DNA of 64,000 nucleotides from Sulfuritalea sp. (GTDB lineage Bacteria; Pseudomonadota; Gammaproteobacteria; Burkholderiales; Rhodocyclaceae). A program made the position numbers and the translations under genes. Within the stretch, counting starts at the first letter, position 1; each line of letters starts with the position of its first letter. Shown one piece after another: positions 47,006 through 56,360 of the stretch. Below the pieces are notes generated by a model. That model searched no databases, was not told where the DNA came from, and saw nothing but the letters and a program-made list of their open reading frames with translations. The stretch covers positions 127,362-191,361 of the forward strand of contig JALNYT010000006.1 of the NCBI GenBank assembly GCA_023229685.1. Reading direction: 5' to 3'.

Positions 47006-47902
47006 TCAGTTTCCTGGTTGAAGGATGATGCCGGCTTCACGCATGGCCACGCGCAGCCGTTCGTGGAACTCGGGTGAAAAAGGCGTCATCGGCAAGCGGA
47101 TGCCGCCGCCCATCAGCCCCATCTGCTGCGCGGCCCACTTCACCGGGATCGGATTAGCTTCGAGAAACAGATTGCGATGCAGGCCCAGCAGGCGGAAATT
47201 CGCCTCCCGCGCCCTTGCCAGATCGCCGGCAAGTGCCGCCGCGCACATCTGGTGCATCAAGCGCGGCGCGACGTTTGCGGTGACCGAAATCGAGCCCCTG
47301 CCACCCAGCAGCATCAGCGCGATAGCCGTGGCATCGTCGCCGCTGAAGACGCTGAAGCCCGCAGGCGCCCGCTTCAACAAATCGGAGCCGCGCTCGATAT
47401 TGCCTGTGGCATCCTTGACCCCGACGATCCCGGAGACCTGGGCCAATCGCAGGATCGTGTCGTTGGCCAGATCGGCTACGGTACGCCCCGGAACGTTGTA
47501 CAGGAACAGCGGCAGATCGACCGCCTCGGCGATTGCCTTGAAGTGCCGGTAAAGCCCTTCCTGGGTCGGCTTGTTGTAGTAGGGCACTACCGAAAGGTGG
47601 GCGTCGGCGCCGGCCTTGCTGGCGAAACGAGCCAGTTCAATGGCCTCCGCGGTGGAGTTGCCGCCGGTACCGGCAATCACCGGTATGCGTCCGGCCACAT
47701 GCTTCACCGTGGTTTCGATCAGTGCGCAATGCTCGTCGTAATTCACCGTAGGCGATTCGCCCGTGGTGCCGACGACCACGATCCCGTCGGTACCTTCGGC
47801 GATATGCCAGTCGAGCAGTCGCTGCAAGCCGGGCAGGTCGAGCGAACCGTCATCCTGCATCGGTGTGAGTATCGCGGGAATGGAACCCTGTATGGTCTTC
47901 AT
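47006..47902 (-). CDS. dapA: 4-hydroxy-tetrahydrodipicolinate synthase
   Basis: A 298-aa protein, normal for DapA. The start ATG 47902 was preferred to one nine codons earlier. Motifs seen are GTTGESPT, PVIAGTGGNSTAEAIELARF, YNVPGRT (the Tyr of the triad) and GVKDATGNIERG (the Schiff-base Lys). It condenses pyruvate with aspartate semialdehyde in lysine and meso-diaminopimelate synthesis. bamC follows. Confidence 0.95.
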   Translation of the reverse strand: MKTIQGSIPAILTPMQDDGSLDLPGLQRLLDWHIAEGTDGIVVVGTTGESPTVNYDEHCALIETTVKHVAGRIPVIAGTGGNSTAEAIELARFASKAGADAHLSVVPYYNKPTQEGLYRHFKAIAEAVDLPLFLYNVPGRTVADLANDTILRLAQVSGIVGVKDATGNIERGSDLLKRAPAGFSVFSGDDATAIALMLLGGRGSISVTANVAPRLMHQMCAAALAGDLARAREANFRLLGLHRNLFLEANPIPVKWAAQQMGLMGGGIRLPMTPFSPEFHERLRVAMREAGIILQPGN

Positions 47903-48004
47903 GAACGTATCCGAACCTAAATGCCGCAAGCGGCAGCCAAATGAAAGCGAAAGATGGTGAATTCTAACTGATGGCCATGCTGCGGCACACCCTGCAACCT
48001 TGGC

Positions 48005-48931
48005 TTACAAATCAGCCAGCACCCTGATATGCGCGGCAACGCTGCGGGCCAGCGCGGAGAGCGCGTAACCGCCCTCGAGCAAGGATACGATCCGCCCTTT
48101 GGCGGACTCACCGGCCACCTGCTTGATCTGCGCCGTGACCCAGGCATAGTCGGACTCAACCAGTCCCAGCGAGGCCATGTCATCCTCGTAATGAGCATCA
48201 AATCCGGCCGAGACGAAGATCATTTCCGGCTGAAACGCGCGCAACCGGGGCAGCCAAATGTCGTAGACCACCTGACGGAACTCATCGCCGCGTGTTCCCG
48301 CGAGCATCGGGACATTGCACATGTTGGACGCGGGGTTTTCGGTTCCGCAATAGGGATAAAACGGATGCTGAAAAGTTCCGACCATCAGGACGCGCTGGTC
48401 GCCGGCGAAAATATCCTCAGTGCCGTTGCCGTGATGTACATCGAAATCGACGATCGCCACACGCGAAAGCCCCCACGCCTCGAGCGCGTGTCGCGCGGCC
48501 ACGGCAACGTTATTAAAAAAACAGAAGCCCATTGCCTTTGCACGCTCGGCGTGATGGCCCGGCGGACGCACGGCACAGAAGGCATTCTGCACTTCTCCGC
48601 GCATCACCAGGTCGGTGGCAAAGCAACCCGCGCCGGCCGAACGCAGTGCCGCCTGCAGAGTGCCCGGCGACATCGCCGTATCTGGATCGAGATGGACGAT
48701 ACCGTGTGCCGGACTGCTGTTATGCAAGTGGTCGATGTAGTCGCGCCGATGTACACGCAGCAACTGCTCCATATCCGCCAGTGGCGCATCGTGGAACTGA
48801 AGATAGGTATCAAGGCCCGAGGCGATCAGGCGATCGTTGATGGCCCCGAGCCGATCCGGGCATTCCGGATGGTGGGTTCCCATGTCGTGCTGCCAGCAGT
48901 CGCGGTGAGTAATGTAGGCGGTGGTTGTCAT
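48005..48931 (-). CDS. Histone-deacetylase-family (class II-like) amidohydrolase
   Basis: A 308-aa protein. The HDAC signatures are RPPGHHAERAKAMGFCFFNN, IVDFDVHHGNGTEDIF (Asp/His zinc ligands) and SAGFDAHYEDDMASLGL (Asp). It belongs to the bacterial deacetylase or acetylpolyamine-amidohydrolase-like group. The likely substrate is an acetylated protein lysine or polyamine. It is divergent from the MoxR operon, with an 80-base gap. Confidence 0.92.
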   Translation of the reverse strand: MTTTAYITHRDCWQHDMGTHHPECPDRLGAINDRLIASGLDTYLQFHDAPLADMEQLLRVHRRDYIDHLHNSSPAHGIVHLDPDTAMSPGTLQAALRSAGAGCFATDLVMRGEVQNAFCAVRPPGHHAERAKAMGFCFFNNVAVAARHALEAWGLSRVAIVDFDVHHGNGTEDIFAGDQRVLMVGTFQHPFYPYCGTENPASNMCNVPMLAGTRGDEFRQVVYDIWLPRLRAFQPEMIFVSAGFDAHYEDDMASLGLVESDYAWVTAQIKQVAGESAKGRIVSLLEGGYALSALARSVAAHIRVLADL

Positions 48932-49011
48932 GACGGGTGTCTTGCCTGATGACTTACAATGCTGCGCAAAAGCACATTATCCATCAAAGCCTGCGGAAAA
49001 CTCCGACCCCC

Positions 49012-49932
49012 ATGCGACTCCCCGAACTCGAGGCCATCCTGGCCGACATCAACCGCATCATCCTCGGCAAAGAGCGGCCCATCTACCTCTCGCTGGCCTG
49101 CCTGCTGGCACGCGGCCACCTGCTGATCGAAGACCTGCCAGGCGTCGGCAAGACCACTTTGGCACATGTGCTGTCGCGCGTATTGGGCCTCGATTTTCAG
49201 CGCATCCAGTTCACCAGCGACATGCTGCCGGCGGATATTCTTGGCGTTTCGATCTTCGACCGGGACAGTGGCGCCTTCCATTTTCATCCGGGACCGATCT
49301 TCAGCCAGATGGTGCTGGCTGACGAGATCAATCGCGCCACGCCCAAGGCGCAAAGCGCATTGCTGGAAGCGATGGAGGAACGGCAGGTGACGGCAGAGGG
49401 GGCCACCCGTGCCTTGCCCGAACCCTTTTTTGTGATTGCCACGCAGAACCCGACACATCAGATCGGCACCTTCCCGCTGCCTGAATCCCAGCTTGACCGT
49501 TTCATGCTCAAGATCGAACTCGGTTATCCCGATCCGGCGGCCGAACGCGAGCTGCTCGCCGGCGCCGACCGGCACCAGATGGTCGCCAATCTGGCCCCGC
49601 GCATCACGCCGCAGCAGTTGATTGAATTGCAGGGAAAGGCGCGCGCAGTGTATGCCTCGCCCGCCCTGATCGACTACGTCCAGTCGCTGGCAGCACACAC
49701 GCGGACGGAAGCCCGCTGGCAGGCAGGCCTGTCGCCGCGCGCCGGCCTGGCACTACTGGCTGTGGCGCGCGCCTGGGCATTGCTCGATGGCCGTAGCCAT
49801 GTCCTGCCGGAAGATGTACAAGCCGTGCTGCCCGGCGTGATCGCCCACCGCCTACGGCCGGCAGACGACAGCGTGCGCACCGAAGTGGGGGCAGTCGCCG
49901 CGGCCTTGATCGAGGCGGTCCCGCTGCCGTAA
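49012..49932 (+). CDS. MoxR-family AAA ATPase
   Basis: A 306-aa protein from ATG 49012; 25 extra residues upstream (from 48937) are not conserved. It has Walker A DLPGVGKTTLA, Walker B LADEINRATPKAQSALLEAM, sensor 1 FFVIATQNP and a C-terminal lid helix bundle. MoxR ATPases act as chaperones for adjacent VWA or DUF58 proteins. The DUF58 gene follows six bases after the stop and the TgpA gene after that, the usual MoxR-DUF58-transglutaminase operon. Confidence 0.93.
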   Translation: MRLPELEAILADINRIILGKERPIYLSLACLLARGHLLIEDLPGVGKTTLAHVLSRVLGLDFQRIQFTSDMLPADILGVSIFDRDSGAFHFHPGPIFSQMVLADEINRATPKAQSALLEAMEERQVTAEGATRALPEPFFVIATQNPTHQIGTFPLPESQLDRFMLKIELGYPDPAAERELLAGADRHQMVANLAPRITPQQLIELQGKARAVYASPALIDYVQSLAAHTRTEARWQAGLSPRAGLALLAVARAWALLDGRSHVLPEDVQAVLPGVIAHRLRPADDSVRTEVGAVAAALIEAVPLP

Positions 49933-49938
49933 TAGCCA

Positions 49939-50919
49939 ATGCTGGCTTCTCTACGCCACAGACTGCACGAGGCATTCGTCCGCTGGGCGTTGCGCGTGCG
50001 TCCGCCGGAGCCGGCTCCGATTGTGCTCACCCAGCGCCGCGTCTATGTCCTGCCAACGCGGGCGGGACTGGCTTACGCCATGGCGCTCGGCGTGATTCTG
50101 CTCGGTGCGATGAATTACAACCTGAGCCTGGGGCATGCCTTGGTGTTCCTGCTGGCGGGCTTGGGTATCGTCACCATCCTCCACACCTTCCGCAATCTGG
50201 TCCTCATCGCGATTCGCCCCGGCCGCTGCGAACCGGTATTCGCCGGCAGCCTGGCACAGTTCGATCTGGTACTGGAAAACCGGCGTCCTGATGCGCGCAC
50301 TTGTCTGCGCCTGTTCATTGGGGACGAGACACCGATCGAGGTCGACGTCGCCCCCCATGCCGGCACGGTGGCAACGCTGAATGTCGCCGCCACAAAACGC
50401 GGCTGGCTGCCGATGCCGCGCCTGACCATAGAAACCACCTGGCCCCTCGGTCTGGTACGCGCCTGGAGCTATGCCGTTCCCGACCTGAACTGCCTGATCT
50501 ACCCCGCACCGGCGGCCAAGGCGCCGCCCCTGCCATGGCGCGGCGAATCAGGGCGAGGGTCAACCAAAGACGGCCGCGGTGCGGATGATTTTTCCGGTCT
50601 GCGCGATCACCAGGTGGCCGATCCGCCGCGCCACGTGGCGTGGAAGGCCGTGGCCCGCCAGCAGGATGGCCCGCTGTTGACCAAGCTGTTCGAGGGGGCC
50701 GCAGCACAACAGGTCTGGCTGGACTGGGAAGCGCTACCGGACACCATCGACACCGAACGGCGCCTGTCCATTCTCGCCCGCTGGATACTCGATGCCAACG
50801 CGGCAGGGCTGGCTTGGGGCTTGCGCCTGCCGGGCGTTCGTCTTGCGCCTGACAACGGACCGGCGCAGCTTGCCGGAGGCCTGCGCGCGTTGGCCCTGCA
50901 TCATCATGGCGCGCAGTAA
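49939..50919 (+). CDS. DUF58-domain membrane protein
   Basis: A 326-aa protein. Two hydrophobic segments (about 40-58 and 65-85) precede a beta-rich region (RRPDARTCLRLFIGDETPIE) and the DUF58 C-terminal domain (GADDFSGLRDHQVADPPRHV and AWKAVARQQDGPLLTKLFEG). The vWA-like fold here lacks an intact MIDAS. DUF58 proteins work with MoxR ATPases and transglutaminases in envelope assembly. Its end overlaps the TgpA start by 14 bases. Confidence 0.88.
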   Translation: MLASLRHRLHEAFVRWALRVRPPEPAPIVLTQRRVYVLPTRAGLAYAMALGVILLGAMNYNLSLGHALVFLLAGLGIVTILHTFRNLVLIAIRPGRCEPVFAGSLAQFDLVLENRRPDARTCLRLFIGDETPIEVDVAPHAGTVATLNVAATKRGWLPMPRLTIETTWPLGLVRAWSYAVPDLNCLIYPAPAAKAPPLPWRGESGRGSTKDGRGADDFSGLRDHQVADPPRHVAWKAVARQQDGPLLTKLFEGAAAQQVWLDWEALPDTIDTERRLSILARWILDANAAGLAWGLRLPGVRLAPDNGPAQLAGGLRALALHHHGAQ

Positions 50920-52858
50920 CCGCCCCGTCAGCCGCCGCCAGGCCTGGTGGCTGCTGGCGACCGCTTTGGTCGCCTCCTTGCCGCTGACGCCGGAACTTCC
51001 TTTGTGGCTCTCGCTGGCGGCGGGAATCACGTTCAGTTGGCGCGCGGCGCTCACTTGGCGGCAGTGGCACCTGCCACCGCGCTGGCTGCTGGTACTCTTG
51101 GTGATTGCCGGTACGGTGGGTGTCATCCTGCAATACCGGACCACACTCGGCCGCACCCCCGGGGTGGCGCTGCTGGTGGTCTTTCTCGCGCTCAAGCTGC
51201 TTGAGTTGCGTGCCGCACGCGATGTGGTGGTGACGGCGCTGCTGTGTTACTTCCTGGTCTTCGGCCAGTTCCTGTTTACCCAAACCATTCCAACCGCATT
51301 GCTGGCCGCGCTCACCGTACTGATCACCACCGCCGCCCTGCTGGCGGCCAGCGACGACCGCCCACCGCCGCAGCAACTGTTGGCTCGCGCCGGGCTGATG
51401 CTGGCGCAGGCACTGCCTTTCATGCTGCTGCTGTTCGTGCTGTTTCCGCGCGTGCAGGGGCCGCTGTGGGGTATCCCGCAGGATCGATTCTCTGCCGTCT
51501 CGGGATTGTCCGATTCGATGTCGCCCGGTTCGATCGCGCAACTCTCGCAGTCCGATGCCATAGTCTTCCGGGTCAAGTTCACGGGTGAGGTTCCACCGCA
51601 ATCGCAGCTCTACTGGCGCGGTCCGGTGATGCCCTCGTTCGATGGCCGCACTTGGCGTGTGACGCAAACTATGGGCACCTATCGGGACATTCCCTACGCC
51701 GGAGTCGGCGCGGCGGTGGATTACGAAGTGACGCTGGAACCGCACGGGAAACGCTGGTTGTTTGCGCTGGAACTACCTGCCACGTTGCCGCCGGATAGCG
51801 CGCTCACCAACGACTATCAGCCCGTTGCGCGCCAGCCCGTACGCAACCGCATGCGTTACACGCAGCGCGCCTGGCCCCGCGCGATCGCCGGCGTGAATGA
51901 ACCATCGAGCGTTTTGCGCAGCGCACTGGCCTTGCCAAGGGATGGCAACCCACGTACTCGTGCGGTCAGCGCAAGCTGGCGCGCGCAATACGGCGACGAT
52001 GACGCTGCGATCCTCGCAGCTGCCGAGAACTGGTTCAACCAGCAGTTGCTGATTTACACACTGAACCCGCCACTGCTGGGTTCGGACATAGTCGATGAGT
52101 TTCTGTTCGATACCAAACGAGGCTTCTGCGAGCACTTCGCTGCCTCCTTCGTCTTCGCCCTGCGCGCCGCTGGCGTGCCGGCACGCGTGGTGGCCGGCTA
52201 TCAGGGCGGCGAAGTCAATCCGGTGGATGGCTATCTGGTGGTGCGCCAGTACGATGCCCATGCCTGGACCGAAGTCTGGATCGCCGGACGCGGCTGGGTA
52301 CGCATCGATCCGACGGCGATTTCTGCGCCGAGCCGCATCAACCTTAACCTGGCTGCCGCCGTGCCAGCCGGGGAAACGCTGCCTTTCCTGGCCCGCAGCG
52401 ACCTGACTTGGCTCAGGGAATTGCGCTACCGGTTGGACGCAATCACCAATGGCTGGAATCAGCGGGTGCTGGGCTACAACCCTCAGCGCCAGCGCGATCT
52501 GCTCGCCGATCTCGGGCTGAATGAGCCGGACTGGCGCAGCATGACCGCCGTGCTGTCCGTGCTCTGCGGCGCAGTCATGCTCGGCCTGACAGGCTGGATA
52601 CTGCGCAACCGCTTGCGCGTCGATCCGGCGCTGGCCGCTTGGCGACGATTCACCGCCAGGCTGGCCAAACGCGGCATCGCGTGGCAACCCTGGGAAGGGC
52701 CGCTGGCCTTTGCCGAACGCGCCGCCAGGCAAACCCCGATCCATGCCGAAGACATTCGCGCGATTGCCGCGCTGTATGTCCGCTTGCGCTATGAACCCGC
52801 ACCGCAGGCAAGCGACCTCGCCCAGTTCAGGGTGAAAATAGCCCGCTTCAAGCCATGA
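50906..52858 (+). CDS. TgpA-type transglutaminase-like membrane protein
   Basis: A 650-aa protein from ATG 50906, overlapping the DUF58 gene. About six N-terminal hydrophobic segments (DUF3488 part, residues about 10-190) precede a periplasmic transglutaminase-like domain (about 400-500): KRGFCEHFAASFVFALRAAG (catalytic Cys), YDAHAWTEVWI (His) and RIDPTAI (Asp). One more membrane segment (about 545-570) and a DUF4129-like cytosolic tail follow. It probably cross-links or processes envelope proteins and is paired with MoxR/DUF58. Its stop overlaps the MltB gene start (ATGA). Confidence 0.92.
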   Translation: MARSNRPVSRRQAWWLLATALVASLPLTPELPLWLSLAAGITFSWRAALTWRQWHLPPRWLLVLLVIAGTVGVILQYRTTLGRTPGVALLVVFLALKLLELRAARDVVVTALLCYFLVFGQFLFTQTIPTALLAALTVLITTAALLAASDDRPPPQQLLARAGLMLAQALPFMLLLFVLFPRVQGPLWGIPQDRFSAVSGLSDSMSPGSIAQLSQSDAIVFRVKFTGEVPPQSQLYWRGPVMPSFDGRTWRVTQTMGTYRDIPYAGVGAAVDYEVTLEPHGKRWLFALELPATLPPDSALTNDYQPVARQPVRNRMRYTQRAWPRAIAGVNEPSSVLRSALALPRDGNPRTRAVSASWRAQYGDDDAAILAAAENWFNQQLLIYTLNPPLLGSDIVDEFLFDTKRGFCEHFAASFVFALRAAGVPARVVAGYQGGEVNPVDGYLVVRQYDAHAWTEVWIAGRGWVRIDPTAISAPSRINLNLAAAVPAGETLPFLARSDLTWLRELRYRLDAITNGWNQRVLGYNPQRQRDLLADLGLNEPDWRSMTAVLSVLCGAVMLGLTGWILRNRLRVDPALAAWRRFTARLAKRGIAWQPWEGPLAFAERAARQTPIHAEDIRAIAALYVRLRYEPAPQASDLAQFRVKIARFKP

Positions 52859-53868
52859 TCCGTCTGCTCCTGCTCCTGTTGCTGACGCTTCCCGGCACAG
52901 GCTCGCGTGCGGAAGGCTATGCACAGCGCGAGGATGTACAGGCATTTGTTCAGGAAATGCACAGCAGACACGGTTTTGATGCCGACGCCCTGAACGCGCT
53001 GTTCCGCCGGACCAAACCCATCGCCGCGGTGATCAAGGCCATCATGCCGCCAAAGGATCCCGCGGTGCGCTCCTGGCACGCCTACCGCGGACGCTTTGTC
53101 GAGCCCCGGCGGATAGCAGTTGGACGCCGCTTCATGCGCTTCTATGCGGCAGAGCTCGCGGCCGCCGAGGCGCGCTTTGGCGTACCGGCCGACATCATCG
53201 CCGCGATCATCGGCGTCGAGACAATCTACGGCAAGCAGATGGGCCGCTTCGGCACATTCGCCGCCCTCACCACGCTGGCTTTCGACTACCCGCCACGGGC
53301 AGAACTATTTCGCAAGGAACTCGAAGAATTGCTGTTGCTGGCGCGCGAGGAAGACCGCAACCCGCTGGCCTACACCGGTTCCTACGCCGGAGCCATCGGC
53401 TTGCCGCAATTCCTGCCATCCTCGCGGCGTCGCTTCGCCGTCGACTTCGACCATGACGGTCGCATCGATCTGGCGACCAGTCCGATCGATGCGATCGGTA
53501 GCGTGGCCAATTTCTTGGCCGGGCACGGCTGGGAAAAGGATGCGCCGATTGCCATCGAGGTCACCGTTGCCGGCGGCGGGGTGCAGGCGTTAATCGACGA
53601 GGGCATCACCCCGTTGCGCACGCCACGAGAAATGGAGGTTGCCAATAATGTCGCCCTGGCAAGAGTCGGCGCTGGCGACGCGGCGCTGGAAGAGGGTGCG
53701 GCGATTCCAGACCAGCCAGCGGCCCTGATCGACTTCATCACGCCCGGGGCGGCTACCGAGTATCGTCTCGGCTATCGCAACTTCTACGTCATCACGCGTT
53801 ACAACCGCAGCAGCTTCTATGCGGCGGCAGTCATGGACCTTGCCACCGCGCTGCGCGCCTCAAAGTAG
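52855..53868 (+). CDS. mltB: Lytic murein transglycosylase B
   Basis: A 337-aa protein. A signal peptide (LLLLLLLTLPGTGSRA) is followed by the MltB/SLT-type core: VPADIIAAIIGVETIYGKQM with the catalytic Glu, and GSYAGAIGLPQFLPSSRRRF. VTVAGGGVQ and YRLGYRNFYVITRYN close the domain. It cleaves the MurNAc-GlcNAc bond in the periplasm. There is no lipobox, so it is probably soluble. It is translationally coupled to the TgpA-like gene and ends nine bases inside rpoS on the other strand. Confidence 0.93.
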   Translation: MIRLLLLLLLTLPGTGSRAEGYAQREDVQAFVQEMHSRHGFDADALNALFRRTKPIAAVIKAIMPPKDPAVRSWHAYRGRFVEPRRIAVGRRFMRFYAAELAAAEARFGVPADIIAAIIGVETIYGKQMGRFGTFAALTTLAFDYPPRAELFRKELEELLLLAREEDRNPLAYTGSYAGAIGLPQFLPSSRRRFAVDFDHDGRIDLATSPIDAIGSVANFLAGHGWEKDAPIAIEVTVAGGGVQALIDEGITPLRTPREMEVANNVALARVGAGDAALEEGAAIPDQPAALIDFITPGAATEYRLGYRNFYVITRYNRSSFYAAAVMDLATALRASK

Positions 53869-54774
53869 CGCTTCCGGCGTCAGCCCATCGCGGGCGATGC
53901 GCTTTCTCAGCTTCGACAGGGCTTCGATCTGTATTTGTCGTACCCGTTCGCGAGTCAGGCTCAGATCGGTGGCGATATTCTCCAGCGTCGTCACGTCATG
54001 GCCGCCGAGACCATAGCGTCGCTCAACGACCAGACGCTGACGGTCGGTGAGTTGCATCATCCAGTCGGCGACGAGCACCTCAGCCTCATGCTGGGCAAGG
54101 TGAGCGGCCGGGTCCTCGGCCGCTTCATCGGCTATCGAATCAGACAGCGACAGATCGGGATCGCTGCCGAGCAGCGAATCGAGCGAGGCGGAGCGCTCGT
54201 TGAGCGCCAGCAAGCGGCGAATTTCCTCCACCGGACGATCGAGCAGCTGCGCCAGCTCGTCGAGCATGGCGCCCGGCGGGTCATCTTCCGCACCACGTTG
54301 CCGGTCAAGCCGGCGCATGGCGCGCAACACGATATTGAGTTCCTTGATCAGGTAGATCGGCAGCCGCACGGTGCGCGACTGATTCATGATCGCGCGTTCG
54401 ACATTCTGGCGAACCCACCAGGTGGCATAGGTCGAGAAGCGAAACCCGCGTTCCGGATCGAACTTCTCCAGTGCATGGATCAAACCCAGATTGCCCTCCT
54501 CGATCAGATCGTCGAGCGGCAGGCCGCGATGCTGGTAGTGCCGCGCGATGCTGACTACCAGCCGCAAATTTGCCTCAATCATGTGCTGGCGCGCAACGAA
54601 GTCGCCGTCTCGAGCTGCACGCGCCAGCCCGATCTCCTCCGTGGCAGTCAGTAGCGGCGTCGCGCCGATGTCGTGAAGATAGACCTGGGTTATGTCTTCG
54701 ATGAAACCGGACTCGTATGAGTCGGCAACGCCCTCGGCATCTTCGCGTTCCGGCAGGACGGCCTCGTTGCCCAT
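53860..54774 (-). CDS. rpoS: RNA polymerase sigma factor RpoS
   Basis: A 304-aa sigma-70 family protein. Region 1.2 is DITQVYLHDIGATPLLTATE, region 2 is LIEEGNLGLIHALEKFDPER and FRFSTYATWWVRQNVERAIM, region 3 is LPIYLIKELNIVLRAM, and region 4 is RQRLVVERRYGLGGHDVTTL and SLTRERVRQIQIEALSKLRK. Position directly after nlpD, with surE-pcm upstream, is diagnostic of RpoS rather than a paralogue. It governs stationary-phase and stress genes. Its own promoter is expected inside nlpD, as in enterics; not proven here. Confidence 0.95.
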   Translation of the reverse strand: MGNEAVLPEREDAEGVADSYESGFIEDITQVYLHDIGATPLLTATEEIGLARAARDGDFVARQHMIEANLRLVVSIARHYQHRGLPLDDLIEEGNLGLIHALEKFDPERGFRFSTYATWWVRQNVERAIMNQSRTVRLPIYLIKELNIVLRAMRRLDRQRGAEDDPPGAMLDELAQLLDRPVEEIRRLLALNERSASLDSLLGSDPDLSLSDSIADEAAEDPAAHLAQHEAEVLVADWMMQLTDRQRLVVERRYGLGGHDVTTLENIATDLSLTRERVRQIQIEALSKLRKRIARDGLTPEALL

Positions 54775-54780
54775 GGCGCG

Positions 54781-55704
54781 CTAGCGGGCGGGAAGAAACT
54801 TCTGCGGATCGGCCGGCTTGCCCTCGCGTCGGATCTCGAAATGCAGGCGCGGACTTTCGGCGTCTGTGCTGCCCATCTCGGCGATCTTCTGGCCCTTGGC
54901 TACGGTCTGCTTCTCTTTGACCAGGATCTTGCTGTTGTGGGCATACACCGAAAGATAGGCTGAGTTGTGACGCAACACCACCAGATTGCCATAGCCGCGC
55001 AGACCGGCGCCGGCATAGGAAACGGTGCCACCCGCCGCCGCCAGCACGGCGTCTCCGGCTTTTCCGGCGATATCGATCCCCTTGCCGCCGCTCTCGGCAA
55101 ACGGGGCGATCAGCTTGCCGTTGGCCGGCCACATCCAATCTACATCATCGCCGGCAGCAACCGGCTTCTCGGCGGGCGTTGGCGCCGCCGGCCGGGCCTC
55201 GGGTTTGGCTTCCACCGGCTTCTCGGCCACATCTTTGTGCTGCGCCTTCGCCAGCGCCTCATCGGAATAGGCGATCTTGCCGCCCTTGGGCTCGCGCTTC
55301 AAGGTTTCGGTATTCGTGCTGGCCGACGCAGCCGGTGGCGCCGCCGGCTTGACCTCAATCGGCGCACTCGAAGTCACCGGCTTCGCCACCGCAACCGGGG
55401 CGCCATCGTCGGGCGGCGTTACGCGCAGTTCCTGCCCGACCCTGATCCGATTCGGGTTGTCGAGATTGTTCCAGGCAGCCACGTCCTTGTAGTCATGGCC
55501 GCTGTCGAGCGCGATGCTGTAGAGAGTTTCGCCCTTCTTTACCGTGTGATACGCGGCGCCGGACTCCGCTGCCATCGGCACCGCCTGCTCCGCAGGCTTC
55601 ACCGCGCCCGGCGCGCCACGATCCTCCACCGGCGCAGGCGCATGGCTGGCGCAACCGCCGATGATCGGCAGCAGCAAGGCGAGAATCAGATGCGCAGCGT
55701 TCAT
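54781..55704 (-). CDS. nlpD: NlpD-like LysM/M23 lipoprotein
   Basis: A 307-aa protein. The lipobox IIGGC (Cys18) is followed by a LysM domain (about 52-96: YHTVKKGETLYSIALDSGHD), a Pro/Ala-rich linker (about 100-195) and a LytM/M23 domain (about 200-300: DWMWPANGKLIAPFAESGGK, GIDIAGKAGDAVLAAAGGTV). The usual catalytic His of active M23 enzymes is replaced in GGKGIDIAG, so this is the degenerate type that activates amidase AmiC at the division septum. Upstream of rpoS, as expected. Confidence 0.92.
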   Translation of the reverse strand: MNAAHLILALLLPIIGGCASHAPAPVEDRGAPGAVKPAEQAVPMAAESGAAYHTVKKGETLYSIALDSGHDYKDVAAWNNLDNPNRIRVGQELRVTPPDDGAPVAVAKPVTSSAPIEVKPAAPPAASASTNTETLKREPKGGKIAYSDEALAKAQHKDVAEKPVEAKPEARPAAPTPAEKPVAAGDDVDWMWPANGKLIAPFAESGGKGIDIAGKAGDAVLAAAGGTVSYAGAGLRGYGNLVVLRHNSAYLSVYAHNSKILVKEKQTVAKGQKIAEMGSTDAESPRLHFEIRREGKPADPQKFLPAR

Positions 55705-56360
55705 TCCACTCCAGCCAACAGCGGCACAAAGCGCACCGCATCAAATCGAGTTTCAACAAAACCGCTTTCGTTGCGCTCGAACAGGCTGATCACCTGTTCC
55801 GCGCTGCCTAGTGGCATCACCAACCGCCCGCTTGGCGCCAATTGCGCCAACAGGGCCTGCGGCACGTCGGCTGCAGCGGCAGCCAATATGATGGTATCAA
55901 ATGGCGCGGCTTCCGGCAGCCCGAGATGTCCATCGGCATGCTTGAGGCGGATATGCGAGAGCTTGAGCTGTTTGAGATTGTCTCGTGCCCGCGCCAACAA
56001 GGGTGCGATGCGCTCTACTGCAAATACCCGCTTCGACAGCACACCCAGAATCGCCGCCTGATAGCCGCAGCCGGCGCCAATCTCCAGCGTTTTTCCCAGC
56101 TCGCGGCCGGCGATCAGGATCTCGATCATACGCGCCACGACATAGGGCTGCGATATGGTCTGGCCGAAACCGAGCGGCAGGGCGGTGTCGTCGTAGGCAC
56201 GATTTGCCAGTGGCTGCTCAAGGAAAATATGACGCGGCACCAATCCCATCGCATGCAACACGCGGGCATCGCGGATGCCCTGCGCGCGCAGGCGTTCGAC
56301 CATGCGCGTGCGGGTACGCTGCGAAGTCATGCCGATGCCGTTGAGCGTTGCAGTATTCAT
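55701..56360 (-). CDS. pcm: Protein-L-isoaspartate O-methyltransferase
   Basis: A 219-aa protein from ATG 56360, overlapping the surE stop by four bases; the 28-codon upstream extension is not conserved. The motifs are PLGFGQTISQPYVVARMIEI, LEIGAGCGYQAAIL (SAM binding) and ADGHLGLPEAAPFDTIILAA. It repairs isoaspartyl residues using SAM. The stop overlaps the nlpD start (ATGA), so surE-pcm-nlpD are coupled. Confidence 0.94.
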   Translation of the reverse strand: MNTATLNGIGMTSQRTRTRMVERLRAQGIRDARVLHAMGLVPRHIFLEQPLANRAYDDTALPLGFGQTISQPYVVARMIEILIAGRELGKTLEIGAGCGYQAAILGVLSKRVFAVERIAPLLARARDNLKQLKLSHIRLKHADGHLGLPEAAPFDTIILAAAAADVPQALLAQLAPSGRLVMPLGSAEQVISLFERNESGFVETRFDAVRFVPLLAGVE

